The notes beneath the pieces were generated by a model. The model was given only the letters and a program-made list of their open reading frames with translations, was not told the origin of the DNA and searched no databases. A stretch of DNA of 64,000 bases from Paenibacillus sp. CAA11 (GTDB lineage Bacteria > Bacillota > Bacilli > Paenibacillales > Paenibacillaceae), in assembly GCF_003060825.1 (NCBI RefSeq), contig NZ_CP028922.1, forward strand, positions 792,501 to 856,500, in the 5' to 3' direction. Shown piece after piece: positions 61,059 to 64,000 of this stretch. The position numbers were made by a program, and so were the translations under genes. Each line of letters starts with the position of its first letter. The stretch's first letter is position 1.

Positions 61059-63413
61059 ATGCCCAGACCAAATGAAAAAAAGATCCCAGATTATGAGTAC
61101 TGGAGTTTTGTACAGAAAGATTGTACCCCAAACGATCTAGCAAATTTAGCTTCTAATATATGCAGCTTTGATAGCCAAGATTACAATGCTAATAAAGAAA
61201 ACATTCTTTCGTTCTTACCCGGTAGCGCGGCGGATAAAGTAAAAGCATGGAGCGATTATTGGGTTACAATCATGCAGACTCTTGCGCTTGCCTACATTAC
61301 ACCTAGAGACAACTTACTCCATAAAACTGCACTTGCTCAGCATATAACGGATGGTAATCCGGTGGATGGTTTTTATTATTACTGGGCGCTTAGATTTCAA
61401 TTTCCGTTTGCTCAAAGCAAACACAAAGGGTATAAAGAAAATCAGATTGTTGTTCAGCCAATAATATCCATTTTAGAGCATTTGGTTGGATTATTTGAAA
61501 AAGCAGTTGCTCTTAAATTAAATCCGTATGATCATTCATATCTTACATTTGAAGAGATAGTTTTAGTCTTAATGAAATCAGAGAGTAATAGCATCTATGA
61601 AGTGAAAAGAAATGTGAATAAAATACATCAAAATAGAGCTATCGGCTATACATATGATGATCTTAAAATAGATGGCTTCAACGAGATAATGAATAATTTC
61701 TCTTCAAGAGCGAGATTGTACTTTGAAAAATTCAATCTACTAATTTTTGATAGACGAAATGGGAAAGTAATTATATCCGATGATATTAACTATTCTAAGA
61801 TTAAATCCTTTTTAGTGTTCAGGAAAAAAGCCCTTACACTCACGACTGATGAACAAACAAGACTAGATTTTTTTAATTCAGCCTTCTTAAAATTAAATCC
61901 TAACCCCAATAAATTATTAGAGGTGGTCAGTTCCGTGTCTGGTGTGATGGCACTGAGTGGACAAGAACTAGTAGGAAAATTAACAAAAAATCTTTCTGAT
62001 AATGGTGTGTTTTTTGATGATGAATTTATTGAATCATTTTTATTAAGTCTTAAGACCAAACCATTCGTAATTTTATCTGGTATTTCTGGTGTAGGAAAAA
62101 GTATTCTTCCTCGAACAATAATGCAACTTTCCGGTAATAAAGAGTGTAGCCCTATTGCTGTTGCACCGGACTGGACAGATAATTCCGACATGTTGGGTTA
62201 CTTTAACGTGGACGGTGATTTTATTCCAGGTGAGTTTACAAATCTGGTTTTAGAAGCAAATGATAACCCACATCTACCCTACTTTATTATTTTAGACGAG
62301 ATGAATTTATCTAGGGTAGAGTATTATTTTGCTCAAGTTCTTAGTGTTCTTGAGTCACGATATTTTGACGAAGATATTAATCGTATTAGCTATCATGACT
62401 TCCTTTTTAACAAAGGTATCAGAGATAGATTACAAAGATATGCTGATAAAAATTCAGGTGATCCTGAGTTACATGACTACTTTAATAAACTAGCTCAACT
62501 GAAAATAAGTAGTAACGTATTTATTATAGGTACAGTAAATATTGATGAGTCAACATATCCGTTTTCTAAGAAAGTACTTGACAGATCAAATGTTCTGGAA
62601 ATTAATGAAGTTAATCTAATGATTGGCGTAAATGATGATACTGGATTGAAATATATAGATGTTGCGACGGCTGAAGCTAACACTACTGATGTTGGAAATG
62701 CTGCTGAAGAAACGGGAGGTACGGTTACAACTGAAGAAACTGAGGGTACAGAAACAACCCAAGAAGCCGAAGGTACAGATACAACTCAAGAAGCTGAAGG
62801 TACAGATGCAAATCAGGCTCTAAGTGTTGCTGCTGCGCCTGTTGCCCCTGCTACTCCTGTAGCGCCTGCTTTAACAGAATTACAACAAGAAGAAGGAAAG
62901 GTATTCTTGTTTAATTATTTAATCGAAGGGAAAATCACTAATCTTATTGAACTAAAGCAGAATTGGATTCAAAATCAGGAAATAACACTTGAATTACATC
63001 AAACGTTATCAACTTGGATTGCACTTTTAGAAAATATCAATCGGCTATTAAAACCACTTAAACTGAATTTTGGATTCAGGGTTCGTGACGAGGTCTGTAT
63101 CTATCTGTACCACGCAGCTTGCCAAAATTATGATACTTTAGCCGATGGAACATGGTGGAACAAGTATTTTGATAATCAGCTTGTTCAAAAGATTCTTCCT
63201 CGTTTGAGCGGAGAGCAAGGCGAAATAGATCAAGTAATTATTGATCTATATAATTTATGTACCCAAAACGGAAACTACGATGCAGACAAAATTTTACAAG
63301 ATGACACTGAAAGCGATGACTTAAGATTTCCTAAGGCAGCCCGAAAGTTATACTTAATGCTTAAGGATTTATTAATATTTGATAAGCCTTCAACCTCATT
63401 TTGGAGTGTATAA
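61059..63413 (+). CDS. McrB-like AAA+ protein (putative NTP-driven restriction motor)
   Basis: A 784-residue protein. The N-terminal ~330 residues have no recognised domain and may bind DNA. The AAA+ domain has Walker A 'LSGISGVGKSILPR' near 342, 'YFIILDEMNLSRVEYYFAQVLSVLE' near 406 (the DEMN form of McrB Walker B), and 'IIGTVNIDESTYPFSKKVLDRSNVLEI' near 487. A low-complexity Thr/Glu then Ala/Pro stretch (about 545-605), built from three 9-residue repeats, interrupts the C-terminal part of the domain. McrB hydrolyses GTP and translocates DNA for its nuclease partner, whose likely gene is next. Confidence 0.88.
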   Translation: MPRPNEKKIPDYEYWSFVQKDCTPNDLANLASNICSFDSQDYNANKENILSFLPGSAADKVKAWSDYWVTIMQTLALAYITPRDNLLHKTALAQHITDGNPVDGFYYYWALRFQFPFAQSKHKGYKENQIVVQPIISILEHLVGLFEKAVALKLNPYDHSYLTFEEIVLVLMKSESNSIYEVKRNVNKIHQNRAIGYTYDDLKIDGFNEIMNNFSSRARLYFEKFNLLIFDRRNGKVIISDDINYSKIKSFLVFRKKALTLTTDEQTRLDFFNSAFLKLNPNPNKLLEVVSSVSGVMALSGQELVGKLTKNLSDNGVFFDDEFIESFLLSLKTKPFVILSGISGVGKSILPRTIMQLSGNKECSPIAVAPDWTDNSDMLGYFNVDGDFIPGEFTNLVLEANDNPHLPYFIILDEMNLSRVEYYFAQVLSVLESRYFDEDINRISYHDFLFNKGIRDRLQRYADKNSGDPELHDYFNKLAQLKISSNVFIIGTVNIDESTYPFSKKVLDRSNVLEINEVNLMIGVNDDTGLKYIDVATAEANTTDVGNAAEETGGTVTTEETEGTETTQEAEGTDTTQEAEGTDANQALSVAAAPVAPATPVAPALTELQQEEGKVFLFNYLIEGKITNLIELKQNWIQNQEITLELHQTLSTWIALLENINRLLKPLKLNFGFRVRDEVCIYLYHAACQNYDTLADGTWWNKYFDNQLVQKILPRLSGEQGEIDQVIIDLYNLCTQNGNYDADKILQDDTESDDLRFPKAARKLYLMLKDLLIFDKPSTSFWSV
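62742..62822 (+). repeat. three 27-bp coding minisatellite units
   Basis: Units at 62742, 62769 and 62796 encode EGTETTQEA, EGTDTTQEA and EGTDANQA-L. It is an in-frame tandem array inside the McrB-like gene that could change length without frameshift. Confidence 0.85.
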
Positions 63414-63414
63414 T

Positions 63415-64000
63415 ATGTCTCTAACTGACCTTGTAGAATTAAAAACTGATGATTTTTTACTTTCCATAAAAGGAACTCCCCCTCATCAAAATAGTTTTAC
63501 CCTGAGAAATTTTTCTGGCGGCCAAGATGATGAAGTGTCCAGAAATATTTTAAGACATATTAAACATAGTTCTGAATTTGGAGATACATCATTAATAAAA
63601 ATTGAACGAAAAACAAGTAGATATTCAAATGAGAATACTCGTATTAAAGTGTGCACTAATTTTGAAAAAAATGGGCTAGAGTATTATTTGCCCATTTTTT
63701 TTGAGAATATTAACTATCATGTTCAACTAACATCATTTAATGATAAGAAATATACACTATGGCATGAGCATTCAAGTATTAATAACAATTTAGCGTATTT
63801 CGAACAGCATCAGTCGTTTTCTGGAACTATAAATTTTAGAAATAATGTAGGCCTAACACAATTATCCGTATTGGAAGATGGAAAATTAATTTTCCAAATT
63901 GATATTACGGTGTTTTCCATAAAAATTGATTTTTTAAAAGAACGTTTATCAATGATAAATGAACTATCGAATATTCATAACCATTTGGTTTTCGAAATGT
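63415..64000 (+). CDS. DUF2357/McrC-like protein, 5' part (runs off the window)
   Basis: About 195 codons are visible (MSLTDLVELKTDDFLLSIKG...), open to the edge. The ATG is one base after the McrB stop codon, with 'ggagtg' upstream. The beta-rich, Tyr/Phe-rich N-terminus ('KIERKTSRYSNENTRIKV', 'YYLPIFFENINYHVQLTS') resembles DUF2357 proteins, which pair with McrB-like motors and usually end in a PD-(D/E)xK nuclease; that end is not in the window. The nuclease role is therefore inference. Confidence 0.65.
   Translation, partial: MSLTDLVELKTDDFLLSIKGTPPHQNSFTLRNFSGGQDDEVSRNILRHIKHSSEFGDTSLIKIERKTSRYSNENTRIKVCTNFEKNGLEYYLPIFFENINYHVQLTSFNDKKYTLWHEHSSINNNLAYFEQHQSFSGTINFRNNVGLTQLSVLEDGKLIFQIDITVFSIKIDFLKERLSMINELSNIHNHLVFEM

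Overview
The window looks like chromosome of a Gram-positive, endospore-former-type Bacillota, most likely Paenibacillus or a close relative. The grounds are an rRNA operon of Bacillus type, a purine operon in the B. subtilis order purEKBCSQLFMNHD behind PurR boxes and a guanine riboswitch, a FapR-type operator at fabH, YerB/YerC relatives, and strong GGAGG ribosome binding sites. Species assignment is inference; no database search was possible.

Layout. 1-2208: end of an rRNA operon (23S 3' part, 5S, terminator). 2.3-9.4 kb: housekeeping and envelope genes (secreted CAP-domain protein, GlsB-like protein, secreted asparaginase, FapR-controlled fabH, topB, a 45-residue protein, DUF1294, universal stress protein). 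9.4-23.5 kb: a complete IMP synthesis operon of 12 genes, several overlapping. 23.7-32.0 kb: a winged-helix regulator with an MFS exporter, a ring-cleaving dioxygenase, ilvA, and a five-gene ABC/GntR operon of ytr type with its likely operator. 32.0-45.1 kb: DUF1129 membrane protein, small and secreted unknowns, hydrolase, DODA dioxygenase, YerB lipoprotein, phosphate transport pair, corA, YqfQ-like protein, yerC, a CbiX chelatase, dagK and rlmD. Two near-identical 89-bp elements with terminal inverted repeats lie at 9.4 and 32.8 kb in opposite orientation.

From about 45.2 kb the sequence becomes visibly AT-richer and the gene content changes to a mobile and defence island. It begins with an OLD-family ATPase/nuclease (45.4-47.1 kb), followed by decayed phage DNA. 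Two homologous mobile modules come next. Module A (47.8-53.0 kb) and module B (53.1-58.8 kb) each carry a string of tiny excisionase-like HTH proteins, a ~358-residue winged-helix protein that I propose is a replication initiator, and directly behind it an iteron array with the same 22/22/31-32/18-bp spacing in both modules. Each also has a 51-residue protein next to a large serine recombinase. A 44-nt ungapped sequence occurs four times, once before each HTH/rep pair and once before each small-protein/recombinase pair. The two recombinase genes converge on a 67-bp gap, which suggests two elements inserted side by side. B ends with a small resolvase. The island continues past the window with a restriction-modification-like cluster: two amino-methyltransferases of the TSPPY type, a McrB-like AAA+ protein with a 27-bp minisatellite inside it, and the start of a DUF2357/McrC-like gene.

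The most noteworthy part is the twin plasmid-like module, where paired replication-type loci, a conserved 51-aa recombinase partner and a shared cis-element are carried on an apparently integrated element.
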